From Telopea speciosissima (Eukaryota > Streptophyta > Magnoliopsida > Proteales > Proteaceae): a stretch of DNA of 64,000 bases. A program made the translations under genes and the position numbers. Shown piece after piece: positions 1 through 9,839 of this stretch. Where the stretch lies: contig NC_057925.1 in the NCBI RefSeq assembly GCF_018873765.1, positions 10,303,568 through 10,367,567 of the forward strand. The letters are read 5' to 3'. The notes beneath the pieces are model-generated. The model ran no database searches. It was not told the origin of the DNA and worked only from the letters and a program-made list of their open reading frames with translations. Position 1 is the first letter of the stretch; each line of letters opens with the position of its first letter.

Positions 1-105
1 TGTTGGACAGCATGGCACAGATGTTAGGTCCCAATGGAGGTAAGTGTTTATTTATTAATTTTCTTTTGGATTATCTTCATTTATGGCTAAGAATCACAAT
101 AAGAT
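1..105 (+). repeat. Direct repeat copy 1 with a splice-donor-like site
   Basis: This segment recurs almost unchanged at 1202-1306. Both copies carry the string CCCAATGGAGGTAAGTG, which looks like an exon end followed by a consensus GTAAGT donor. The host gene, if there is one, lies off the left edge or has been destroyed; I do not recognise the short peptide it would encode. The copy may extend left of the window. Confidence 0.75.
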
Positions 106-159
106 AAGAAGGAGCAAAAAATGAAAAATATCTCATAAGCATCCGTTGATGGCAATTTT

Positions 160-735
160 ATGTATGTTTAGGTTTGCACACGACCTGATATTGCCTTCAC
201 AATAGGAGTATTGGGAAGTTTCAGAAAGAAAAAAAAAACACCTACTATGTCACGCACATTAGACAACAAAAAAAGAAGTATTGAGATGTTGTAAAGGCAC
301 TAAAAATCACATCCTCACCTACAAGCGTTATGATAATCTAGAGGAGCTGATTAAATATTCAGAGTCAAATTATATTGGATGTGGAGATACGAGGAAGTCT
401 ACCTAAAATTATATTATTTTAATTGTTGAACGTGCAATATCTTGGAGGAGTGTAAAGCTACTGAAAACTAACTCTTCCACTAAATTATTTTATCACAGTT
501 CTCAAGAGTTGTTTTTTTCTATTGAGAAGCTAATACGGATCTACTATGACAATACTACGACACAGTTCACTTCTCTACCAACAATTTATCTTTGAGACAT
601 TGAGATAATATTTTGTTGTTAAAGAACTGATGAAATGATTGTTGATCCTTTCACGAAAGAGTTTCCGCTTAAGGTATTTTTAGATCATGTGGATCGTATG
701 AGATTTGTAAATCATTGTGCCTAATGTTTTATAAA
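160..735 (+). mobile_element. Decayed Ty1-copia RNase H / 3' end
   Basis: Short translated blocks match the end of a copia polyprotein: a VCTRPDIAFT block near 174-203 and a block reading IVDPFTKEFPLKVFLDHV near 640-695. The first is the conserved region between reverse transcriptase and RNase H and the second is the RNase H C-terminus. The frame is broken between them by several stops, so this is a dead fragment. The 720-1030 stretch after it may be LTR-derived, but no LTR pair was identified. Confidence 0.6.
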
Positions 736-1201
736 ATACATTGAAATGTGCAATTATGATTCTGAATATAAGTATTTTGTCATTTTTTTTAGCACGTATT
801 ACTTGAAATGTCAGACGTCTATAAAGTACATAAGACAAGAAAATTTGGATTGAGAATTGACTATGGGGTTGATTCTATAAAGTTAAAACATGCCACTTAA
901 AAGTTCGTTTTCGTAATACATTGAAGGGAGTGTTTTAGATATTGAACATGTACCACCACGATTAAAACCACCTCCACTTCCTTGATGGTAGGAAGAGGGG
1001 TTAATGGTGGTTATCATAAACTGATAATAGGGTTTTGGCTTTGCATAATATAGCAGCAAATCTCCATCCGGTGTTGCATCTTAGAGAAGCTGCAAAAGCC
1101 AGAATCTCTTCTTAGAAATAAACAACAGTTTAGTTAAGAGTTAAGAGTATAAATAAACTACATAAGAAAGCAGCCAAACACTGAGTGGAAAGGAGAAAGC
1201 T

Positions 1202-1306
1202 TGTTGGACAGCATGGCACAGATGTTAGGTCCCAATGGAGGTAAGTGTTTATTTATTATTTTTCTTTTGGATTATCTTCATTTATGGCTAAGATTCACAA
1301 CGAGAT
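1202..1306 (+). repeat. Direct repeat copy 2 with a splice-donor-like site
   Basis: Second copy of the segment at 1-105, with only a few differences and the same GGAGGTAAGTG. The spacing of about 1.2 kb, with a copia remnant between the copies, suggests a local duplication or unequal recombination. The repeat is followed by a short GA microsatellite at about 1312-1329. Confidence 0.75.
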
Positions 1307-1589
1307 ATTTGAGAGAGAGAGAGAGAGATGCAAGAAAAATGTCCTTTTAAGGAATTAAAAGTCATCTGTGAGTATAAAAATAAAAATAGTTTAACATTAA
1401 TTGGACCAAGATTTCATCACATGTTCAAATATGTTTGCAATAAAAAGGGAAGTAAGTGAAGAAATTGATTATAACCTAAAGTTTACCAGTGTTTATTGAA
1501 ATAGAAATGTCAACATTCTAGAGAGTCATTGTTAGATAAGAAGATACAACCATGAATCATGATGCTTATATGAGTTGAGAGAAACAAAA

Positions 1590-1899
1590 CAAAAACAGTA
1601 ACTAAGAGTATTAAGCTTAAATGATTTTGAGTAGACATGATGAAATATTTTTAGCCTTTAGCATGACATTTGAATATCCTAACTGTAACTTGCTTCCACT
1701 ATCCTTTATTTTTATGTTCATATATTTATTATTATTATTATTAGAGCAAGAGATCTCTACTTGGTCGCATGGTCTCTACACAAGCGTCTGGGCCAATGGG
1801 CGAGCCCACCTAGGTATTCATCCAGGGGCAAAGGTGTCATTTCATGGTGTTCTGTGAAAGGACGTAGGAAACACCACCAAGTAGAGATTTTTTTTCCCC

Positions 1900-1939
<40 letters not shown>

Positions 1940-2060
1940 CACAAAACAGTTACTAAAAATATCAAGCTTAAATGGTTTTGCGTAGACATGATGAAATCTT
2001 TTTAGCCTTTAGCATGACATCTAAGTGTTTAATATATCCTAACTTTAACTTTCTCTCCCT
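1590..2060 (+). repeat. Imperfect direct duplication interrupted by a small inverted-ended element
   Basis: A segment around 1612-1700 (AAGCTTAAATGATTTTGAGT and onward) recurs around 1964-2050 with a few changes. Between the copies lie TTA-repeat tracts and the element annotated at 1753-1888. No gene is seen here. Confidence 0.6.
1753..1888. mobile_element. Small inverted-ended (MITE-like) element in a TTA microsatellite
   Basis: ATCTCTACTTGGT at 1753-1765 is the perfect reverse complement of ACCAAGTAGAGAT at 1876-1888. The 136-bp body is GC-richer than its surroundings and is bracketed by TTA-repeat tracts (about 1722-1742 and 1900-1938). No protein is encoded. I cannot assign a superfamily, and the microsatellite hides any target duplication. 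Confidence 0.5.
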
Positions 2061-2640
2061 TTGTATTTATATTAATATATTTATTATTATTGTAATCATC
2101 ATTATCATTGTTATTATTATAATTATTATTTAGTTATCGCATTGAATTGATATGTACTTGTTCATTTCAATATGTCGTGACAAATGAAACGTGTAAATGA
2201 AATAGTATTAACTACACATGAAGAGTTATAAAGAGTAAAATATGTTACAATATTTTTAAAAAGATTTTATTATTAACATCACATTAGGTCTCAAATAATT
2301 TGTAATTTTACTTTTTTTTCTTCTTTTTAAGTATAATACATTTTTTTTTTCCAATGAAGATAAATCAAGTTATTTCACATGTATACTCGAAAAATTTACA
2401 AGACAACGACAATTTTTGATAATGACATAATGGTTAGTCACTTTCAAATTATTTTTAAAAACTATTTTTTAACCCGTACTTAGGAATAAGACAAGGGGCA
2501 ATTAAAAAAAGAGTGTCTAGTTCTTAACATATCTATAGAGGTGTCATTTAGAAAGTTCCCATTTTAAAACCAATAAACTTGAATAGTTAATAGAATCTTT
2601 CTTTCCACCATGATTATAAGTTAAAGGAAAGAGATATCTG

Positions 2641-3110
2641 TCTGGGACTGTAGCCTATGCTAGCGCTCTTATGTGTCTTTCTAGTCCCTTCTCTTGAAAT
2701 GACCTCTCTATTTCTTGAACGGCCCTGTTTATTTGACGGGGACTTAGGTGGGGTGAGAAAATTGGGCTAAAAAGAGCTGATGTGGCACTTCAAAATCCCA
2801 CCTCAACCTTTTTTGTTTAATCTGGGATGGTACAAAGGCTTAAGGAACAACATTAAATGTTTTATTAGCTGATGTGGCACTTGAAAATCCTACCCGTATG
2901 CTATCAAAAGTCTTACAAAAAACAAAGTATTTTGATTACTGTTCGTGAGAAAAGTAAAAACCACCATTGTTCCCCAACCCACTATACTGTGAGACCCAAT
3001 CCCACAACATTCCCACCTAATCTTTCCCGCCAAACAAGCAAGTCAAAAAATGATTCCTTTCATAAAGCAATCATTGGATATTTCCTGCCGGCATAGGCTA
3101 CGCTCCCAAA
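2641..3110. mobile_element. Possible non-autonomous terminal-inverted-repeat element
   Basis: GTAGCCTATGC at 2650-2660 is the reverse complement of GCATAGGCTAC at 3091-3101, and the match continues imperfectly outward and inward. Inside is an imperfect direct repeat beginning GCTGATGTGGCACTT at about 2776 and 2870. No target duplication was identified, so the ends are approximate. Confidence 0.35.
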
Positions 3111-3688
3111 CAAGAAACACTCTCCCATAAATTAATAAAGGAGAGTTCAAAGAGTATATGTACACTTTAGAGAAAGAAAATTAAAAGGAAAAAAATATTT
3201 GACCTATGTTACATCATTCTCCAATTGACTTCTATTGATATATATCTTAACTAGTTCTTATTTAAGGGTCAACATCAGAGAAGATGTAATAGTAGTAGTA
3301 GTAGATGGTAGATGCCTTGTTGGCAAGGCAAGTGTCATGCAACCACATTTAGCCATTCAATAATCTCACCACCTGAAATCCCGGCCATTATCAGAACTCT
3401 TCCTTTCAAATGTGAAACCAAATGGTTGGTGAAGACGTATTTGCCACATACCCACAAAGAAACAATTCTCCGTAGTCAATACTCAAGAAACTTCCCCTTT
3501 AAAAAAAAAATCAGAAACTTCTTAAAATGTCTTTTGCTTCCATGACTTTGTCACTCAATCTTAAGACACCACTAACGCTCTTCCATGATTTTATCCACAA
3601 ACTTGAGAGGAAACCCACACGTACTCATGCTCATAAGCCCACAAAGTCTAAACTCTGAAGTCCTCTCCCCTCTTGTGAAAGAGAGGGA

Positions 3689-3709
3689 GAGGGAGAGAGA
3701 GAGAGAGAA
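3689..3709. repeat. GA microsatellite
   Basis: A run of GA dinucleotides with a few GGGA interruptions. The 3110-4120 stretch around it contains no recognisable gene; its small ORFs lack homology signals. Confidence 0.7.
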
Positions 3710-4122
3710 TTGGATCCTTCAAGAAGAAATCAAAACTTGCAGACAGAGGCAAGAGCACGTTAGATATAAAAAATAAAGAATAGAGGAAAGTAAAATCACA
3801 TTCACACCTACGGACCCCTTATAATTTTTGGATTCATATAATAATAATAAAAAAAGGGATGTATCCAGTGCATGAGGCTCCCGGCTCTCATTTTCAGAAA
3901 TTGAGGAAGATCGTAATGTAGACAGTTTTAACCCTCCACTTCACAGAGAGGCTGTTTCCCGACCCCACAATTACTAAATTGTAATAGAGCAACATTACTT
4001 TTGGATATTCATTTAATCAATAACAAAAAATTTAAGCTGTGTTTGGTTGGACTTGGAATAGAATGATATCAAAGCAGTTATTTACAAACATATGTTGTTT
4101 AGAAGGGATCAATAACAGTTCG

Positions 4123-4478
4123 AGGTGTCAATTGGTTCGATCTGGTTTCGGTGTAAGAATGGACAAATGTGAAACCAAACCAATAAGGAAAAGTTCGGAC
4201 TCAGTTTATATTTGGTTTCCTCTTATCGGTTTGATAGCGGGTTCAATCTGATTTGGGTTTGGTTTACCAAGTATATATACATATACATAATTATAGGAAA
4301 AACATGTTTTTTAATGGTTTCAGGTTGGTTTCGGTTTCTTATCGGTTTTCTAACGATTGGATGATCCAATTTTATTTATATTGGTCAGTTTTGATGCGGC
4401 GGTTTTCAGCCAATTCCACAAGATTTCGGTTTGGTTTGTCCTTTTTTCGGTCGGTTTGAGCTAGGGTTTGACACTCCT
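4123..4478. mobile_element. GGTTCGG-rich element with AGGTGTCAA-type inverted ends
   Basis: The left end (AGGTGTCAATTGG) and right end (TTTGACACTCCT) are inverted relative to each other, and the interior is rich in GGTTTCGGTTTGG-like words. Similar words occur at about 7443-7600 and 9390-9560, so this is probably a dispersed family. It ends about 200 bp upstream of the HSFB3 TATA box. It has no coding capacity. Confidence 0.45.
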
Positions 4479-4677
4479 ACTTCTAACAATCCAAGGTGGG
4501 TTAAGTTCCCCCAAACACTCTATTAGTAGATGATTTGCTAAATATCTTTTGAACTATAAGTTAGGAGATGGAATAGTTTCATTCCAAGCGGCATCCAAAC
4601 GCCGCCTTAAGAGAATGACATAATCAATTTGAGTGCACGAATCTAGTTTTATATTGCACAGTTAGCTCCATGAGGAG

Positions 4678-4688
4678 CTATATATAAG
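4678..4688 (+). promoter_or_regulatory. TATA box of HSFB3
   Basis: CTATATATAAG lies about 245 bp upstream of the HSFB3 start codon. Transcription would be expected to begin near 4710-4720, giving a 5' leader of roughly 210 nt that contains a single upstream ATG. Placement rests on sequence and spacing only. Confidence 0.55.
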
Positions 4689-4783
4689 AAGAGGGTGGAC
4701 TTAGTTCATACGTTTCAACCAATTCTTCATTCCTCTTCTTCTTTTGAAACATTTGAGAGAAAATAAGATCCCCCACATCTCTC

Positions 4784-4861
4784 ATGAACTGTGGAATCGT
4801 TAAGGGTTTCTATTGTTGGGGTTGGGAGTTCTTAATTTCCAATCTTCTCTTCTCCCACTAG
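4784..4861 (+). promoter_or_regulatory. Upstream ORF in the HSFB3 leader (25 codons)
   Basis: The only ATG between the TATA box and the HSFB3 start opens a 25-codon ORF ending in TAG at 4859-4861, 68 nt before the main ATG. The peptide is aromatic and hydrophobic (MNCGIVKGFYCWGWEF...). Other class-B heat-shock factor mRNAs, such as TBF1/HSFB1 of Arabidopsis, are translationally controlled by upstream ORFs. A similar role here is inferred. The leader may instead be spliced, since GTAAGATC begins at 4861. Confidence 0.5.
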
Positions 4862-4929
4862 TAAGATCACCTTCTTCCTTCTCCTAATTAATCACTTTTT
4901 AAGAATAAAGAGAATTAGGACAAGCCAAC

Positions 4930-6246
4930 ATGGTTCAGGCAATCTCTGAGGAAGAAGAACATGAGTTGGGTTTGTTAGAATATGTTAGAAGATCTTCTCC
5001 TCCACCATTCTTGTCCAAGACTTACATGCTTATCGAAGATCCGAGCACCGACGACGTAATCTCATGGAATTCTGATGGATCTTCTTTCATAGTATGGAAA
5101 CCTGCTGAGTTCTCAAGTGATCTCCTTCCTACCCTCTTCAAGCACTCTAATTTCGCGAGCTTCGTTCGACAACTCAATACTTATGTATGTGTTCTTCAAC
5201 CTTAACAAATTTTCCTCTTTTTGTTTTCTTTTTGAAGAAAGAAGAAGAAACAACACAAAAACACAATCTTGAGCTATGAAACCCCCCAAGACTGAACAAT
5301 ATAAGTCTTGTTCTTAAGGGTATTTGATCCTAACTTCAATTAGGGCATTTAGTCCATCTTTTAAGATTTCTTTTTTTTCACACATGATAGATAGTAGCAC
5401 AAAAAGCCAATTTACCAATTATATCGCACCCCGAATTTCCTTTGAAGTTTTTCTTTACCCAAATTGCATTAATTCACTTTGAATTTGATCTCGACTTGTT
5501 AGTCTATCTTTTAAGATTTCTTTCTTTCCACACATAATAGAGAGTAGCACAGAAAGCCAATTTACCAACTATATCGCACCCCGAATTTCTTTTGAAGTTT
5601 TTCTTTACCCAATTGGGTTAATTCCCTCACAAGAGGGAGGGGAGATCTAGTGAATAGCCAGCACTTGCGAAGCACCCCTTTATTAAATGAATTGAGAGAA
5701 GGGACGCTCAAAAAACAGATGCTCTACAACCTAATTAGGTTTCTCTATTCTCATGGCTTAAGAAACTGTTATTATTGTATGTAGGGATTCCGAAAAGTCA
5801 CGACGAACCGGTGGGAATTTTGTAATGACAAGTTCCGCAGGGGTGCGAAGGAATTACTAAGCGAAATAAGGAGAAGAAAGGCATGGACAAGTAAGGGTAG
5901 TACTAATGCAACTACACAAGCCCAAACTGCACCACAAGAGTCTGATGAAGAGCAAGGATCGACATCGTCGATGTCGTCCGGTTACAACAGCCTCTGCAAT
6001 GAAAACAAGAGGTTGAAGAGGGAGAATGGAGCCTTGAGCTCAGAGTTGGTGAATATGAAGAAGAAATGCCAAGAACTTCTTGATTTGGTGGCTGTTTTCA
6101 CTACTAGTTCAAAGAATGATATAGAAGAAGATAAAAGGCCTAAATTGTTTGGAGTAAGGTTGGGGGTTCCAATAGTGGAAGGGAAGAGAAAGAGGGTAGA
6201 AATTACTGAGGGTCTTCAGATTTTATTATCTCAATCATGCAAATAG
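4930..6246 (+). CDS. HSFB3: Heat stress transcription factor B-3 (class B HSF)
   Basis: Two exons, 4930-5184 and 5785-6246, encode 238 residues. The 600-bp intron has GTATGT and GTAG ends and splits the DNA-binding domain between VRQLNTY and GFRKV, the conserved HSF intron position. The DNA-binding domain covers about residues 24-118 (PPPFLSKTY to the basic RRRKAW). A short linker leads to a leucine-type oligomerisation coiled coil at about 150-190 ([17 protein letters not shown]) without the class-A insertion. Near the C-terminus are the KLFGVRLGV repressor motif and a basic GKRKRVE nuclear signal. It should bind heat-shock elements in the nucleus as a trimer and act mainly as a repressor or co-regulator. 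The short length and domain order fit HSFB3 better than the longer HSFB2 or HSFB4. The start is the first ATG after the upstream ORF. AATAAAAATT at about 6259 could be the poly(A) signal. Confidence 0.93.
5351..5627 (+). repeat. Tandem duplication inside the HSFB3 intron
   Basis: About 128 bp starting AGTCCATCTTTTAAGATTTC at 5351 is repeated from 5501 with about 90% or better identity by eye (period 150). The two copies make up nearly half of the 600-bp intron. Neither copy disturbs the splice sites. Confidence 0.8.
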
Positions 6247-6733
6247 TAACATGTATTAATAAAAATTAAAGTAGTAAACCACTTACAAGCAAGTGGATTA
6301 ATTATGATCTAATACCATTTTCTAATTGGGTTTTGACAATTAGATATAATGGTAAATTAAAATGTCAGCTTAAGCATGTCTGTAAGTATATGCTAAAAGC
6401 ATTTCAATATCAAAAAACTTATTTACTGTATATCTGTGGTACTCATTCTAAGGCTCTGTTTGGTTACAACAACATTGGGGTTTTTGGTAGCTGCAAAACT
6501 CCTATTTCTTTGAAATTTTTTTCTTTGCCTTGGCTTTTGATGCTTCTTTCTAAATATTCTATAAAAAAACAAAATCTTTCTGAATAGGGAGGTTTCTCAA
6601 TTCTAGGTAGTGTTAGTTGGATCTTTTGTTCTTTAAAGTTGATTTGGGTACTAGTTGAATCTCTTAAGTGGGACCCATCTAAGGGTGGGGATTGAATCAG
6701 CTGGAATTCAGATTGAAATTGATCTGGAATAGG

Positions 6734-6781
6734 GCGGCTGGGCACCGCCCACTGTGCACACATGGGCGGTGCCCCAGCCGC
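6734..6781. repeat. Perfect-stem GC-rich hairpin
   Basis: GCGGCTGGGCACCGCCCA (6734-6751) pairs with TGGGCGGTGCCCCAGCCGC (6763-6781), with a single bulged base and an 11-nt loop. It stands out in an AT-rich setting about 490 bp past the HSFB3 stop. It could be the tip of a transposon or a structured transcript. There is no T-run to suggest a terminator. Confidence 0.7.
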
Positions 6782-7129
6782 ATGATGAGAACTTGACCAC
6801 CCCCAGTACTGGGGGCGATAATTTTCCTCTGGAATAGGTCTTTATCACCTCAAATAAGTTAGAAGGAGAAAAAAAAAAAAAGATTTTTTCAAAATTTGTG
6901 ATTTTATGGTTTTCTTATTTAATAAATTTGGGATATTTTTGGAAGAGGTAAGTTTCATTATCTTTCTCTTATTTATTGACTTGTTATGTCCAAAAAAATT
7001 AAAAACAAAAAAACATAAATAGTGGGCAATCAAAAAGAAAGTAATTGAAATCGGGATCAGGCTCAGCGGATTCCAATTTGTGGGGTGAGTCACCCAACGC
7101 GACCATTTCTCAAACTGTAAATGTCTAGA

Positions 7130-7244
7130 GGTCATATAATGTGCGTAGCTTTACTCTTGCTTTGCGGAGAGAATATTTTCTGACTCGAACCCGTGACACT
7201 AGATCACAATGGAGCAACCATACCATTGCACTAAGGTCCACCTT
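7130..7244 (-). mobile_element. tRNA-derived SINE fragment
   Basis: Read on the minus strand, the segment starts GGTGGACCTTAGTGCAATGG, contains a B-box-like CGGGTTCGAGTC, and ends in a GTAAAGCTACGCACATTATA-type tail, as in plant Au-like SINEs (B box, then a conserved TGCGTACA-like 3' region). The A box is weak. No flanking duplication was identified. Confidence 0.55.
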
Positions 7245-8811
7245 TTCACTCATGACTCCATGGTCATCATTATTTTTCCTTATTCGTTGCAGGTCCGAAA
7301 TGCTCTTTATTGTCCTCTTACACCCATTCAACCAATAATAACCATCGATAAAGGAATTTGTCATTCACTATGGTTCAAAGAAACCTTGGTCCAAGCTTTT
7401 AAGAGTTTTTTTTTTCCCCTATAGAAAATAATGCATCATTCATAGGGGAGTCAAAACCTGGCTTGAACCGGTGAAATCGAACTGAAATAACCCAAATCAA
7501 GTCGAACCAATCCTTATTGAATCGGGTTAAGCTCTCACCCGAAACCAAATTGAAACCAACTTAACCTGAACATGAAAACGAAACCTAACCAATATAACCT
7601 GATACCAACGTGAAACTCAATAAAAAATCATATTTTCCCCATAATTTTGCATACATAATATGTCAAAACGAAGACCACAACCGAGACCATTCTGATAACA
7701 ATCCAATTAGAGAAATCGATAAAAAAAAAAAAAACCCGAAACAAAACCAAACTAAAACCGAAACCGACCCTACTAAAAAGAAATCTAAGAATTGGGAGAG
7801 ATCCAACCCGGTTCAAACCAGTAACCCCTATGATCTACGGTCAAATGTTGCTCTACCATCTCACTGAAAATTTGAATTCTAATTATTTGAACATCACCTC
7901 CTATATCTTCCCCTCTAATGTTGAATTAATTGTAAGTGGGACCTCACAAGACCTAAGCCTATAAATTTAACAAATTTTTTTTGTTTTTCTCTTGAAATCA
8001 TATGGATTTAACATTTGATTAAGATACATTGCATGCGTAAGCATGAAGTATATGATGACGTTTTCTAATGTCAAAAAAACAAAAAAAATATCAATTTAAA
8101 GAAAGAACATTCTAATTTTAAAAAATTAGATCCTAAGCAAGAATGATTTGTAGCAAAAGTTCATAATATGAAAACGGATATTCTAACAATTCAAAAATAT
8201 ACTAATTGGGTTGAATAGAAAAGAAGTCATTAGTTGAAGTGGTTATATTGTTTTGGTCATTAGCCATGACTTGACATTTTCAAGATTGACTTTTGTTGCT
8301 TAAGTTACCCTTATCAACTAAGCTTTTTACTGTGCACTTTGTGTTGGTCTTTTTTGTTTTTTGTTTTTTTGTTTTTGGATAGAAACACTTGTTTTGGTCT
8401 CCTCTAAACATTTATAAAGAGTTGATAATAACTTAAGTGATTTTGATAGTTGTTGTTCCTTTCTTGTCAATGTAGTGGGCAATGGCAAACAATTGAAGTG
8501 TCAAGGGTTTGTTTGATGGTTGGAATAGCAGTTACTTGCAAATATAAAAATGTCAAAGGTTTGTTTTATGGTTGAATAGTGGTTACTGGTTTTTTTTTTT
8601 TTTTTCGTTTTTTAAATCTAATCAGTTGTTTCTTTTTTACATTGTTTGAAAATAAAGGCAATATGACCTAATCCTGAGGTCTTTGGAAATCAATATTTGA
8701 AAATGAAAATAAAAGGGAAAGGCTTTTGGGACTATTACACATCTACACCATCCCTTTCCTCCCCGCGTTGGGCTCCTCTGTAGTCTGATACAGAGTGTAG
8801 CGTACATCCCA

Positions 8812-8891
8812 CAGCCCGCAATGTTTGGGCACACAGCTCACCACCCCACCTGTGTGTTGGGCTACGTGCCCTGCCCAAGCATTGTGGGCTG
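8812..8891. repeat. Inverted repeat with 19-bp arms
   Basis: CAGCCCGCAATGTTTGGGC (8812-8830) matches the reverse complement of GCCCAAGCATTGTGGGCTG (8873-8891) with two mismatches. The 42-nt loop itself has ACACA/TGTGT ends. It lies in an isolated GC-rich island of about 240 bp (8740-8990) of unknown origin. Confidence 0.6.
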
Positions 8892-9839
8892 TCCGATGGT
8901 GCGCTGCACATTGGGTCGTGCTACAAAGGACCCAAATCCCTCCTCCCCATTCCCAAATTTTAAAAAAAAAAAATTTGGTGGACAATGACTTTGCACCTCT
9001 TTCTTAGGACTTGATCTCCTACATTTAAAAAAAAAAAAAACACATCTCCTTAACAGGCACCTAGATCTTCGAATGGGGCTAAATATAATGGACAGATAAA
9101 TCCGAAGTCTTCTGCTCTTATTTAGAAAAATCCAAGTTTGCTATAAGATTTGATGAAACCTAATACAAAATTATATTAATAGAATTACAAAGGGGGGAAA
9201 TTCTTGAAATGCAATACAAAAAATTCGAAACAACATCCATTTAAAATTCAGAATATTGTTTTCTCAAAAATAATGATGGTGTGTATTTCAATGTGTATGG
9301 AATTTATATATATCCTACTGAACTCAATTACCATTATATCCCTAAGGTCACTTTCAATCATATAGAATCATACCTCTAAGATTACTCTCAATTAAAGGTG
9401 TCAAAATGGAACTGAACCGATCGTTTATAATTGAACCAGACTGAATCTAATAGAAAATGCTTGATTTTGATTTCATAGGTTCTCTTCTTAGTTCGGTTTA
9501 GATTTGCACTAGAAAAATCGACGGTTCTAAGCCAAATAAGAACCAATAAATCTGGACCGAATAGAGACCTGATCGAATAAACTCAAAATTTTTTTTTGGT
9601 CCTACCTAATATTCAAGCAAAGGTTGATTCTATGTTTCTAAGGGATTGTATTTCTGAGGTGGCTTTTTATGATGTTAGAATGTAAAGTAAGAGAATCCAC
9701 AATATCTATTGAGATGATAAGCTTTGGTTATTCTAAATTTATATGTTCATGCTCTCAAATTAGATGTAGAAGGAATCAAATTAAAGGGTACAAGGTGAAA
9801 CTAAATGTGAACCAACACTACAAACTGCATACAAACCTA

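Larger units (their letters stand above)
6247..9830. other. Intergenic stretch without a recognisable gene
   Basis: AT-rich DNA with many short ORFs that show no family signature. It holds a hairpin at 6734-6781, a SINE-like piece at 7130-7244, a GGTTCGG-type repeat at about 7443-7600, a tRNA-like fragment near 7800-7865, an inverted repeat at 8812-8891 and another GGTTCGG-type piece at about 9390-9560. Confidence 0.6.

Noticed and set aside
4930-6246. Alternative assignment as a class-A HSF or HSFB4
   Set aside because: There is no class-A insertion in the oligomerisation region and no AHA activation motif. The short length, together with the LFGV motif, fits HSFB3.
7800-7865. tRNA-like sequence on the minus strand (GGTAGAGCAAC, then GGTTTGAACC)
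   Set aside because: The D-arm and T-arm-like words are present, but I could not form an anticodon stem or acceptor stem. At best it is a SINE or tRNA relic.
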